NCBI GenBank assembly: GCA_021816935.1
Contig: JAKAWR010000002.1
Location: 67,039-131,038, forward strand
Reading direction: 5' to 3'
DNA: 64,000 nucleotides
Source: Actinomycetes bacterium
GTDB lineage: Bacteria > Actinomycetota > Acidimicrobiia > Acidimicrobiales > JAMCPL01
Shown here: positions 48,760 to 57,200 of the stretch, one piece after another
Numbering within the stretch: the first letter of the stretch is position 1
Layout of the letters: every line of letters begins with the position of its first letter
The notes under the pieces: model-generated
What the model was told of the DNA's origin: nothing
What the model saw: the letters and a program-made list of their open reading frames with translations, nothing else
Database searches by the model: none
Translations under genes and position numbers: made by a program

Positions 48760-49084
48760 CGGAGCTACTCCCTTTGTCCCTACGCACTGTTACTTGACTC
48801 GTATTCCCCAACCAGCCGGCTACAGCCCGACTGTTGGGACTCCAGTGGCTGGCCCGGCCATGCGGCCCAACCATTGGGATCTGAGCCCGTCCTGGGCAGA
48901 TTCGATGCGCTCCGTTGCACCGTCAAGGTTTATATCGTCAGTACGACGATATCCTTGAGCCGAGAATAGCACGGATAGAACTACAAGTGTGTGTTTTCCT
49001 GCCGCCGAGCCGTCGTGCTCCGTTGCGGTCCGCGCCGCCAGTCTGAGCGTGGACCGGAATCCACCGCCGGGGGCGTCCACGCTG
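48760..49084. other. Divergent regulatory region flgB - methyltransferase
   Basis: A gene-free region of about 325 bp. It holds the inverted repeat at 48932-48952, a TATAAA box overlapping it (48929-48934, minus strand) that could serve flgB with a leader of about 160 nt, and the leaderless promoter of the methyltransferase. No additional ORF is supported. Confidence 0.5.
48932..48952. promoter_or_regulatory. Inverted repeat, candidate operator of the flagellar operon
   Basis: ATATCGTC - AGTAC - GACGATAT, an exact 8-bp inverted repeat with a 5-bp spacer, flanked more loosely by CAAGG...CCTTG. It overlaps a TATAAA sequence facing flgB. A dimeric regulator or a hairpin are both possible. Confidence 0.5.
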
Positions 49085-49107
49085 TAATATGATCGGCATG
49101 CCGATCA
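49085..49107 (+). promoter_or_regulatory. Leaderless promoter and palindrome at the methyltransferase start
   Basis: TAATAT (49085-49090), 7 nt, then ATG 49098. The perfect palindrome TGATCGGCATGCCGATCA (49090-49107) covers the start codon, so it could be an operator or a translation-affecting site. Confidence 0.5.
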
Positions 49108-49964
49108 AGGAAGCAACCGACTGGGACGCGCTCGACACGGCCTTCCGGGCCGAACAGGGAGCCGATCTCGACATAGCGCACGCACACCTGCTTTCTCAGA
49201 CCCAGGCCGCTGCAGCCGGGAGACGGATCCTCCTGCAGGCACTGCACCTGGAACGGCATGCGAACGCCCTCGATATCGGTACCGGCTTCGGGCCGGTTGC
49301 CTTCGAGCTCGCAGGCCTCGGCGTAGGCGCGGTTACAGGGGTCGACAACGACACACTGTGCGTCGAGACAGCCAGGCGGATCGCTGTGTCGTTGCGCAAC
49401 TGGCTCCCCGAGGGTGCAAGCGTCGCCTTCGAAGAGGCAGACGGTGCGTCGCTGCCCTTCGGCGACGCGTCCTTCGACCTGGTCACGTCATTCCTGCTTT
49501 ACCAGCACATCTCCGACCCGCGAGCCGTCACTGCCGAAGCCTGGCGGGTGCTGTGCTCCGGAGGTCTTTTCTGCGTGGCCGAGGTGGACAACGGCCTCGC
49601 CGTGGTCTACCCCGAGACGTCGGCAGCTGCCTCGAAATTGGAGGCCGCCTACGACGCGTTGTACGAGAAGCGGCTGGGAGACCGGCTCGTCGGACGTAAG
49701 CTATCGACCTACCTGGACAACCAGGGGTTCTCCATCGAAGCCGTCCTCGTGCTCCCGAACGCTGCGCATGGGCCCAGCAGGCGAAACGACTTCGGCCGGC
49801 AGATGGACCTGGAGCGTCTCATGCTGGAGCGGGACGGGATCGTGTCGCAGGGCATCATGAGCGCCGATGAACTCAACGACGCTCTCGCGGTCTACGCCGA
49901 CGAGGAGGCGTCCGCGAGGTTTCGCCTGGAGACGCTCATCGCCGTGGTCGGACGGAAGCCGTAG
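49098..49964 (+). CDS. Class I SAM-dependent methyltransferase
   Basis: The SAM-binding motif I is LDIGTGFGPVAFELA, with motif II VTGVDNDTLCVETA, LPFGDASFDLVTS and the post-motif AWRVLCSGGLFCVAEVDN. The fold is that of small-molecule/UbiE-like methyltransferases; the substrate is unknown. The C-terminal region (LNDALAVYADEEASARFRLETLIAVVGRK) is helical, then a strand. The start at 49098 rests on the leaderless promoter; the track start is 49089. It is divergent from the flagellar operon and convergent with the fliD operon, so it may modify a flagellar component, but this is only positional. Confidence 0.8.
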   Translation: MPIKEATDWDALDTAFRAEQGADLDIAHAHLLSQTQAAAAGRRILLQALHLERHANALDIGTGFGPVAFELAGLGVGAVTGVDNDTLCVETARRIAVSLRNWLPEGASVAFEEADGASLPFGDASFDLVTSFLLYQHISDPRAVTAEAWRVLCSGGLFCVAEVDNGLAVVYPETSAAASKLEAAYDALYEKRLGDRLVGRKLSTYLDNQGFSIEAVLVLPNAAHGPSRRNDFGRQMDLERLMLERDGIVSQGIMSADELNDALAVYADEEASARFRLETLIAVVGRKP

Positions 49965-49975
49965 ATTCCTCCGCC

Positions 49976-49993
49976 AGCGGGCCTACGCCCGCT
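49976..49993. terminator. Hairpin between the methyltransferase and fliDS operons
   Basis: AGCGGGC - CTAC - GCCCGCT, 7-bp GC stem, 12 nt after the methyltransferase stop in a 93-bp convergent gap. Possibly bidirectional. Confidence 0.5.
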
Positions 49994-50057
49994 CGAGTGA
50001 GTCCTTCTCTCGATTGCGACGCCCGGTCCGGTGCTCTCGAGCAGTAGCCCGGCGGGC

Positions 50058-50393
50058 TTATGCCAGCTTGTCCACGTAAACCGGCGGAGCGGCCGAGGAT
50101 GGACGGCTGCGTTCCAGCCTGGCGAGACCGGCCACGACTCCATCTCGCATGACCGACACCCGGTCCTCCATCTGGCGAACCTGGTTCAGCACGGCTTTCG
50201 CTCGACCGGCAAGCTCCCTGGGAAGTGGCCCCAAGCCGGCAGGGACGACGTAGGGGGGAGGCCAACCGCCTTCACCGTTTGCAGCCAGCCCGCAGGCTGC
50301 CAGCCCCGCCTCGATCTGATCGAGAACAGCCTCCCAGTCGGGTGGAACGACGGGCGGCTTCGTCTCAGTGCCTGCAGGCGCCAGACTGGCCAT
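50058..50393 (-). CDS. Small flagellar-operon protein after FliS, possible FliT-like chaperone
   Basis: A 111-residue protein with a Pro-rich N-terminus (KPPVVPP) and two predicted helices (DWEAVLDQIEAGLAACGLAAN; LPRELAGRAKAVLNQVRQMEDRVSVMRDGVVAGLARLERS), with no signal or membrane segment. It follows fliS within the same operon (1-nt gap), the place where fliT or a similar export chaperone often lies. No family motif was recognised, so the role is inferred from position. Confidence 0.65.
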   Translation of the reverse strand: MASLAPAGTETKPPVVPPDWEAVLDQIEAGLAACGLAANGEGGWPPPYVVPAGLGPLPRELAGRAKAVLNQVRQMEDRVSVMRDGVVAGLARLERSRPSSAAPPVYVDKLA

Positions 50394-50394
50394 A

Positions 50395-50820
50395 TCACCC
50401 CGCCACTGCGCCGGATGCCGCCTGATCGACCCTCGTTGCCGCTATCTTGAAGGCTTCGCCGAGCTTGCCGACCATTCCCGCCACAGCCGCCAGCCGATCC
50501 GCGTCCTGTTCCATGTTGGCAGCGACGAGCTCACCGTGTAAATGAAGGTACAGGGCCGCAAGACTACCGGCTCCATCCCAGATGTCGGCACGAAGAACCC
50601 CCTGCAAGGTAAGCACTATCTCCTGGGCGTTGACCAGGTTGTCGTTTGCCATCTTCAAGTCACGCGGCTCCGGAGCCGCCAGTGCATTCTCGGCGATGGC
50701 GATGTTCTGCAAGAGCTGATCGTAAAGCATAACCACCCGCTGCGCAGGAGTGGCTGTCAGGACCGCTTCGCGCAGGTACCGCAACTTCATGTCCTCGAGA
50801 CCACCTCGGCTATAGCTCAT
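50395..50820 (-). CDS. fliS: Flagellin export chaperone FliS
   Basis: A 141-residue helical protein with LRYLREAVLTATPAQRVVMLYDQLLQNIAIAENAL and the C-terminal LYLHLHGELVAANMEQDADRL, the FliS pattern. It binds the flagellin C-terminus before export. The start overlaps the fliD stop (ATGA). Confidence 0.93.
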   Translation of the reverse strand: MSYSRGGLEDMKLRYLREAVLTATPAQRVVMLYDQLLQNIAIAENALAAPEPRDLKMANDNLVNAQEIVLTLQGVLRADIWDGAGSLAALYLHLHGELVAANMEQDADRLAAVAGMVGKLGEAFKIAATRVDQAASGAVAG

Positions 50821-52709
50821 GGCAGCTGCGCAATCGCAGCGGAGAGCTCTGAGCTCTGGTTCTTCAGGGACCCGAGCGTCACTTCCATCTGAGCGAACTG
50901 GGAAGACAACAGCTGGCGTTCCTGATCGAGTATGTTCTGGTAGAAGCTTATCTGAGGATTCAGGCCCGTAGACTGCTGGTTGAGGTTCTGGATCGTCTCG
51001 GTGAGCGAGCCGTTGATCGAGCTGGTGGCTGCGTTGGCGTTGCTCGCCAGCTGCTGGCCTATTCCCGGCACATAGTTGATGGCGCCGGAAACCGGGTAGG
51101 TGCCCGTTGCCGGCAACGTCACATCGAGGACCATCCCGCCAAGGTAAGAATCGGTTGCCGGGAACGACAGGTACTCACCGTTGCCCGAACCGGTTACGGT
51201 ACCCCCCGGCGTAGTGATCGTGCCTGCCACAGACTGAGTCCCCGCGATGTACGGCTGAGTGACGTTCAGAGTGTACTGACCCGCCTGGGTCTGGTCGCTT
51301 GCGTAGGTGAGATTGAGCTCGCCGGTGAACGGTGATCCCGACGGCAGCGTGATGCCCTGGGTGAACAGATTCTGCACCTGCTGAGGATTGGCCTTGTACT
51401 CGGTCTCGAACGTCGTCTGGTCGAAGTTGATCGTACCGTCTTTCGAAAGGGTTATCCCCGCAGCGGTAGGCGTAAGGGTCGACGTTCCCGTATCAGTGCC
51501 GAGCGTCGAGAGGATCTGCTGCTGGATGTCCTGCAGGACAGCCGATCCCATGAGCGGGCCCGCGGTCTTGGTCTGCTGGTCATAACCGGCATACTTCTGG
51601 ATGTCCGAGAGCACCTGGTTCGCATCCTGCACCATGGTCTGCACCTGAGTTGCCTCGCCAGTGGCGTCGGGTGAGACTGTTATGGTTGTGGATCCGGTCG
51701 AGACTGCCGTCAGGTCCGTACCGGGCATGACGTTGTCAAAAGTGTTCGTCTGGGACGTCAGGGTGATCGGGTTCGTTGTGCCGACGGCGAGCTGAGCATT
51801 CTGAGCGGCCTGGGTGGTGTTGAACTTCCCGAGGTCGGTGTAGAACTGGTCGTAGGTTGCACCGTTCGTGGCACCGGTCGGTACGGTAATCTGGCCGTCC
51901 GTACCCGTGGCTCCCGAAATCAACTGGAGGGCATACTGCCCGTTCGATTCCTTGATTGCCGCCGCGCTGACTCCGGCCCCGGCGGAGTTGATGTTGTTGA
52001 CCACGTCGGCGAGCGAGCCGCTCCCCGTCGAGACGTTCGTGGCATTGACCGTCCCGTCCGTAAGGCTGCTCCCCGACGGCATGGCAACGATCGAGCCCCC
52101 ACCGGGAGCGTTGAGTGTAATCGGGGTACCTGCAGTCACGCTGGAGACGCTCGTCGTGGCACTGTTGGTGCCCTGCGTAACTGTTACGGTCCAGGCACCG
52201 GCACCACCGGAGACAGCAACGGAGTACGCCCCGAGGCCAAGGCCGGATCCTGCGGCAACCCAGTTGAACCCCAGGTTCTCGGCGCCGGTTGCAACCAGGA
52301 AGTCGCTCGCCGATGTGACGGTATCCGAGGTAGCCGCCACCGTACCGGCAGTCGTCAGTATGTTGTTCTGCGCAAGCTGGCTCACGCTTACCTGCTCGGT
52401 GCCGGTCGTCGCACCTGCCGACGTCGCTACCGTTGCTACGCCTGTATCGGAAGACGAGGCGGTCATTAGGTTCCATCCGGATGGGGCCGCAAGTGCCTCA
52501 GCGGCTTTCTGCAATGCAAGCAGGTCGGTGTTGATCGCCTGGTAGTCGGATGCCTCGCTGTTGAGCTGCTGCTGCTCATTCTGGAGATTCGTTACCCTCG
52601 CCTGGTAAGGCTGCAGTAACGCATCGATCACCTGCGTGGTGTTGATGCCCGAGATCAGACCGTTCTCGGTCAGGGGAGGGGTGTATCCTGTCGGCATTGC
52701 CATGGTCAT
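50817..52709 (-). CDS. fliD: Flagellar filament cap protein FliD
   Basis: A 630-residue protein. The N-terminal domain (GLISGINTTQVIDALLQPYQARVTNLQNEQQQLNSEASDYQAINT) and C-terminal domain (GIGQQLASNANAATSSINGSLTETIQNLNQQSTGLNPQISFYQNIL...LLSSQFAQMEVTLGSLKNQ) are clear. The centre is a Thr/Ser/Gly-rich beta region, longer than in enteric FliD, and could carry modifications. GAGGAGG lies 7 nt before the ATG. Confidence 0.95.
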   Translation of the reverse strand: MTMAMPTGYTPPLTENGLISGINTTQVIDALLQPYQARVTNLQNEQQQLNSEASDYQAINTDLLALQKAAEALAAPSGWNLMTASSSDTGVATVATSAGATTGTEQVSVSQLAQNNILTTAGTVAATSDTVTSASDFLVATGAENLGFNWVAAGSGLGLGAYSVAVSGGAGAWTVTVTQGTNSATTSVSSVTAGTPITLNAPGGGSIVAMPSGSSLTDGTVNATNVSTGSGSLADVVNNINSAGAGVSAAAIKESNGQYALQLISGATGTDGQITVPTGATNGATYDQFYTDLGKFNTTQAAQNAQLAVGTTNPITLTSQTNTFDNVMPGTDLTAVSTGSTTITVSPDATGEATQVQTMVQDANQVLSDIQKYAGYDQQTKTAGPLMGSAVLQDIQQQILSTLGTDTGTSTLTPTAAGITLSKDGTINFDQTTFETEYKANPQQVQNLFTQGITLPSGSPFTGELNLTYASDQTQAGQYTLNVTQPYIAGTQSVAGTITTPGGTVTGSGNGEYLSFPATDSYLGGMVLDVTLPATGTYPVSGAINYVPGIGQQLASNANAATSSINGSLTETIQNLNQQSTGLNPQISFYQNILDQERQLLSSQFAQMEVTLGSLKNQSSELSAAIAQLP

Positions 52710-53071
52710 AGCAGAACCTCCTCGAAACCTCTCAGAAAACTACACAACCGGATCTGCACCCCGGAGTAGCCACCTCTCGTTGCAGGCGATCACCTACTAT
52801 AGGTGTCATCATACTCCCCTACACCCTAGCTACGCAACCCCTAACCGGCACACCCAGTGGCCACACGCCGACCCTCCGCTCAGTGTAAATTGTCCCAACA
52901 CTGCCCCTCTCAACACATACACCCGTGGCACTCGCTGTCTCGCCCGACCGCTTGCCTCGGAAAACCCCGTATGCGCAACCCTACTGAGCACTGCTCTATG
53001 GCCACCCTATGAGCGGCACTTGGGAGGAACGTGGCCTGCCCGGCAAGATTCTGCTCGCCGAACAGACCACG
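52710..53071. other. Gene-free region between fliC and fliD
   Basis: A roughly 360-bp stretch relatively rich in A/C compared with its surroundings. It holds a candidate minus-strand -10 (TATAGT at about 52797-52802) for fliD, without a good -35. The ORFs in the track here look like shadows. Nothing else is supported. Confidence 0.4.
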
Positions 53072-53107
53072 AGCATGGATCGTCCTCGGAAGAGGACGAT
53101 CCATGCT
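53072..53107 (-). terminator. Perfect 16-bp hairpin after the flagellin gene
   Basis: AGCATGGATCGTCCTC, 4-nt loop, exact complement, 31 nt after the fliC stop. No U-tract follows. It has the same size and layout as the pilin hairpin at 8641-8676. Confidence 0.75.
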
Positions 53108-53137
53108 TCCCATCCCGTGTTGCCTTACCGTCTCCTC

Positions 53138-53989
53138 TCAGATGAGCTTCAGGATCATCGACGGCGATGTCTGGGCCTGAGCCAACATCGCAACGCCGGT
53201 CTGCATGAGAATCTGATCGGTGCTGAACGTGGTCATCTCCTGCGCCATGTTCACATCGACCATTCCCGAGTACGCAGCCTGGAGATTCTGATTGCCCACC
53301 GTCAGGTTGGCAACAAGCGCCGACAACTCGTTCTGGGTGGCACCGAGATTGGCTTCAACCGAGTCAACGTAGGACAGCGCGCTCTGGACCGCAGCGATCG
53401 CCGACGTTGCGCTCGCGTAACCGGACACGGCCACGGCCGACGTGTTCACAAGGAGAGCTCCGGTAGTGACAGCGCTGATCGAGAAGCTAATCTGCTGGAA
53501 GGAGTTGCCTCCTGGACCGCTCAGCCCGAACGCTCCGACCTGGACCGTGTACGCTGCAGTGCTGGAGTTGAGCAACTGCGTCGATCCGTAGCTCGACGAG
53601 TTGGCTATCTGGTCAATCTGGTTCTGCAGTGCGGTGAACTCGGCCTCGTTGGCGCTCAGCGCCGTGGAGTCCGTCGTCGCTGAGTTGGCCGAGGCTACCG
53701 CCAGTTGGTCCATCGTCTGCAGGATTGACGTGATCTGGTTGAGAGCCCCGACGGCTGTCTGGATCATCGCCGTCGAGTCCTGTGCGTTGCTCATTGCCGC
53801 CTGGTATCCGGTCGACTGGAACGACAGAGCCTCAGAGATGACGTAACCTGCGGGATTGTCGGCCGCCGTCTGGATCTGCAACCCTGATGAAAGCTGCGAA
53901 ATCGCAGTTGACATAGCATTGTCAGTGCGGCTCAGGTCGTTATAGGCCTGAATCGCCTGCATATTGGTGTTGACTACGAGAGAAGACAT
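53138..53989 (-). CDS. fliC: Flagellin
   Basis: A 283-residue flagellin with conserved D0/D1 ends: VVNTNMQAIQAYNDLSRTDNAMSTAISQLSSGLQIQTAADNPAGYVISEAL at the start and LVANLTVGNQNLQAAYSGMVDVNMAQEMTTFSTDQILMQTGVAMLAQAQ at the end. The central part is short (about 100 residues, rich in Ser, Thr and Gly), so D2/D3 are reduced or absent. Those residues are possible O-glycosylation sites, which fits the glycosyltransferases next door. AAGGAGG precedes the ATG and the promoter is close to consensus, so expression should be strong. Only one flagellin gene is in view. Confidence 0.96.
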   Translation of the reverse strand: MSSLVVNTNMQAIQAYNDLSRTDNAMSTAISQLSSGLQIQTAADNPAGYVISEALSFQSTGYQAAMSNAQDSTAMIQTAVGALNQITSILQTMDQLAVASANSATTDSTALSANEAEFTALQNQIDQIANSSSYGSTQLLNSSTAAYTVQVGAFGLSGPGGNSFQQISFSISAVTTGALLVNTSAVAVSGYASATSAIAAVQSALSYVDSVEANLGATQNELSALVANLTVGNQNLQAAYSGMVDVNMAQEMTTFSTDQILMQTGVAMLAQAQTSPSMILKLI

Positions 53990-54026
53990 ACTACCTCCTT
54001 GTTGTTTGCCTCATCTTTCGTGAGAG

Positions 54027-54082
54027 TCCCCCGATCCTTGGGGAACGTTTCAGATTGTACACCCCGTGGCGCTCGATGTCAA
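54027..54082 (-). promoter_or_regulatory. Flagellin promoter and leader hairpin
   Basis: TTGACA (54077-54082) - 17 nt - TACAAT (54054-54059), close to the housekeeping sigma consensus; no sigma-28-type sequence was seen. A short hairpin, TCCCC - 7 nt - GGGGA (54027-54044), lies in the leader of about 58 nt. Confidence 0.7.
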
Positions 54083-54211
54083 CCCCTGCCGCCAAACCCA
54101 CAACGCGTATTTGTCACACCACCGGCGGCATCTAGCGCGGGCGGGTACACCCGCTGAGGCTATAGGTAGGCCAGGGTATTCGGTGCATGTGGAGAGGGGT
54201 AACATGTTTGT

Positions 54212-57200
54212 GTGACGCCACGGGTGAGACCCCCTATCCGACTGGTGCTGCTAACAGGGTCGGATTGGGAGCAGACCCAGCGGTGTCTTGATACCTTGAA
54301 CCCATCCCTGGATCCTGCCAGGGACAAGCTGGTTGCTCTCGAGTCTGGCCAGGGTCCCCCGGTGGACAGCGGCAGGCTGACCCTGTACACCTGGGTGACG
54401 CGCTCAAGCGATGAATCAGACAGGGCCGCGCCGGGAACCTCGCGTGTACCTGCCCTCAACAGGGCAATCACCGGACTCGGACTCCACGAAGGCGACCTCG
54501 TAATTGTCATGGACGACCATACCCTTCTCCCGGCCCCGTCGCTCAACCGCCTCGTCGCAGCAGTGAGCAGCGGCGACTGGCACGCCGCTGCTCCGTATTT
54601 CCCCCGCGGGAGCACGCTCCTTCACTTCGACGAGACCGACCCCGGTTCGCTCGCCGCAATCTGGCGCAACTGGTCCGCCGCGCGCCAGTCGAGGGTCCTC
54701 CCAGCGGAGCGGCTGAGGCCGTACTGCCTGGTGTTCACAGCAGAACTACTCCTGGCGTCGCGACCACTCGACGAACGCTTCATACGCGTTGACAGCGCGC
54801 TCGAAGACCTGGTACAGCGGGCTGCGACAACTGCCGGCAGCATCGGCGTGGTTCATGGTGCTCTCGCCTATCACCGGCCCGTATACGACTGGAAACCTGG
54901 CCCGGATCTGCAACCGGCCGCGTCGGACTTGTCGCTTCGTGGCCCTAAGCCTGGCGCCGTCCCTCCCGGCCTTGGCGCCGGCGACAGCGGCTCCACTGCG
55001 CTGCCAAGCGGTGACCCATCGGGAAGTGCGCTTGCAGCCGACAGCGCCCTGTTCGTTGCCATCCACGGGCGCCCGCCGGTTTCGGCAACAACCCAGCTCA
55101 TCTCGGCATGCCTTATCACGAAGAACGAGGAAGCGAACCTCCCGCGATGCCTCGACGCCCTATACGGCTTCGTCGACGAGGTGGTGATCTACGACACCGG
55201 ATCGACCGACCGGACGATCGGGCTTGCACGCGCCCGGGAAGCAAGCGTCTTCGAAGGATATTGGGACGACGACTTCTCCAGAGCCCGCAACGCCGCTCTT
55301 GCACACTGCGGAGGGGAGTGGATACTCTGGGTCGACGCCGACGAGGAGGTGGTGCTTACCGACCGGCCGGCTGAGGTCCGCAGCATCATCGCTTCCTCCC
55401 CTCCGGCAATCGAAGGCTATCTGATCCACATAGACAACCTCGAAGGATCCGGTACCACCTCCGTACTCACCCACCCCGCTGCGAGGCTCTTCCGCTCGGA
55501 GCGCTGCCACTGGTCGGGGCGGCTGCACGAACAGATCACTCTCCGGGAAGCCACCGCGGGCAGGGCTCCCATCCTCGTGGAATTTCCCAAGGTCAGGCTG
55601 ACCCACTACGGCTACCTCGACACCCTCGTAAAAGAGAGGGACAAGGGAGGAAGGAACGTCCGGATTGCCGAGAAGGAGCTCGAGGACCGGTCTGAACGGG
55701 ACAGAACCTACATGCAGACGAGTCTCGCCCGATCCGTCTCGATGGAAGGCGATCTGGACAGGGCCCTCGCGCTCTCCCGTGATGCCGCACGCTCCGCCAC
55801 CGATCCTACGACGCGGCGCCTTGCCCTCCGGACCTCCGCAGCAACGCTCGCCGCAATGGGCCGTATGGACGAGGCACTGGAAGAGGTGAACGAGTTGCGG
55901 CTGGCATCGGGCAACCCCGTCACGGCCGACATGATCGAGGTCGGGATGCTGCTCGCCATCGGGGAGGGGGAGGCTGCCCTCGCCGTAGCCGAGACTCTGA
56001 TAGCCCGAGGCAGGCAGGTCGACGATGACATGTTCGAGTACAAACCCGAGCAGTTCCTCGGAGCGAGGGCCGCCGCACTGCGCCTTCTCGAACGCCACGG
56101 CGAGGCTGCTGATTGCCTGCTCGAGACCCTGCGCAACGGGGAGTTCCTTGATGCTCATATGGGTGACCTGCTGGGCGACCTGCACAAGGCCGGCAGGTCT
56201 GTGGCTGAGATAGCCACCGCCCTGCCGGCCAGCAAGCTCGTGGGCTTCATGGGCCAGGTACGCCAGCTTCCCCCCGAAGAGGCTGACGAGATCCTGGAAG
56301 CATGCTACAACCGCTTCCAGCGCAGCAGTCGCTCTCTCCGAGTGGTACTGGCCGCTGCTTCGAAGACGGCCGAAGAGCTTCCTATCGCCAGGACACTGGA
56401 ATGGGCGGCGCGGGTACGGCGTTTCGGCGTGCCCGCCGGAGATCCCCTCTTGGCGCTTGCCACCAACGTAAGCCGTCCCTTGCCAGACAGGGCGCTGGCT
56501 GCTGCTACATGTTGCCGTGCATTCGGTGATCCTGACGCCGTTCTCAGTTTGAGAAGAGTCGTCTCAGCTTCACGGAGGGTGGGTGGAGGCGTCGCAGCGG
56601 AGGTTCTGGAATTGGTAAAGCAGATCTCGCCGGGCACCTTGGCAAGATCCCGGCTCGAGGCCAGCGCCGTCGTGTACGTGACCCAAGATGCCGGCGGGAC
56701 CGGCCGAACCGAAGCCCTCCTGGACGGACTCCTTGACGCGGTAGCCGACGGACGTATCGAGATCATCGTCGTGGACGATTCTAGAGCCGCCACCCCCGGT
56801 GGCGAGCCTGACATCGGCACAGCCGGTCCGGTTGGCCTTCGAGACGGCCGCGAAAGCCCGGAATACGCCGCCGGTAGCGTCCGCGTGCACCGGACGGATC
56901 GCCACCTGGGCATTGCCGGAGGTTTGCGGGCAGGCACGGAACTGGCGCGAGCGGAGTACGTGGTCCTGCTCATCAACCGCTCCCAGGTCACCGACAGCGG
57001 GCTGGCCAGGCTCATCGAGACGCTAGACCGCGATGACTCGACACCGGCAGTCGCCTTCCCGACCGGTGCCGCGGGAGCGGACGACGGCGCCTCCAAAGAT
57101 AACGGCCTCGCTACGGTGGGAGGCGGAACCCCCGGCGACGGTCCCACCTCCGATAGCCCTGCATGCACTGTCGGCATCATCGCTCGTAAAGGTGCGCTGA

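Noticed and set aside
54149-54170. Further copy of the interspersed repeat (CCGCTGAGGCT)
   Set aside because: Only 11 bases match, within chance for this composition.
55160-56185. 341-aa minus-strand ORF inside the large glycosyltransferase gene
   Set aside because: Shadow frame; the plus-strand protein has clear GT2 motifs here.
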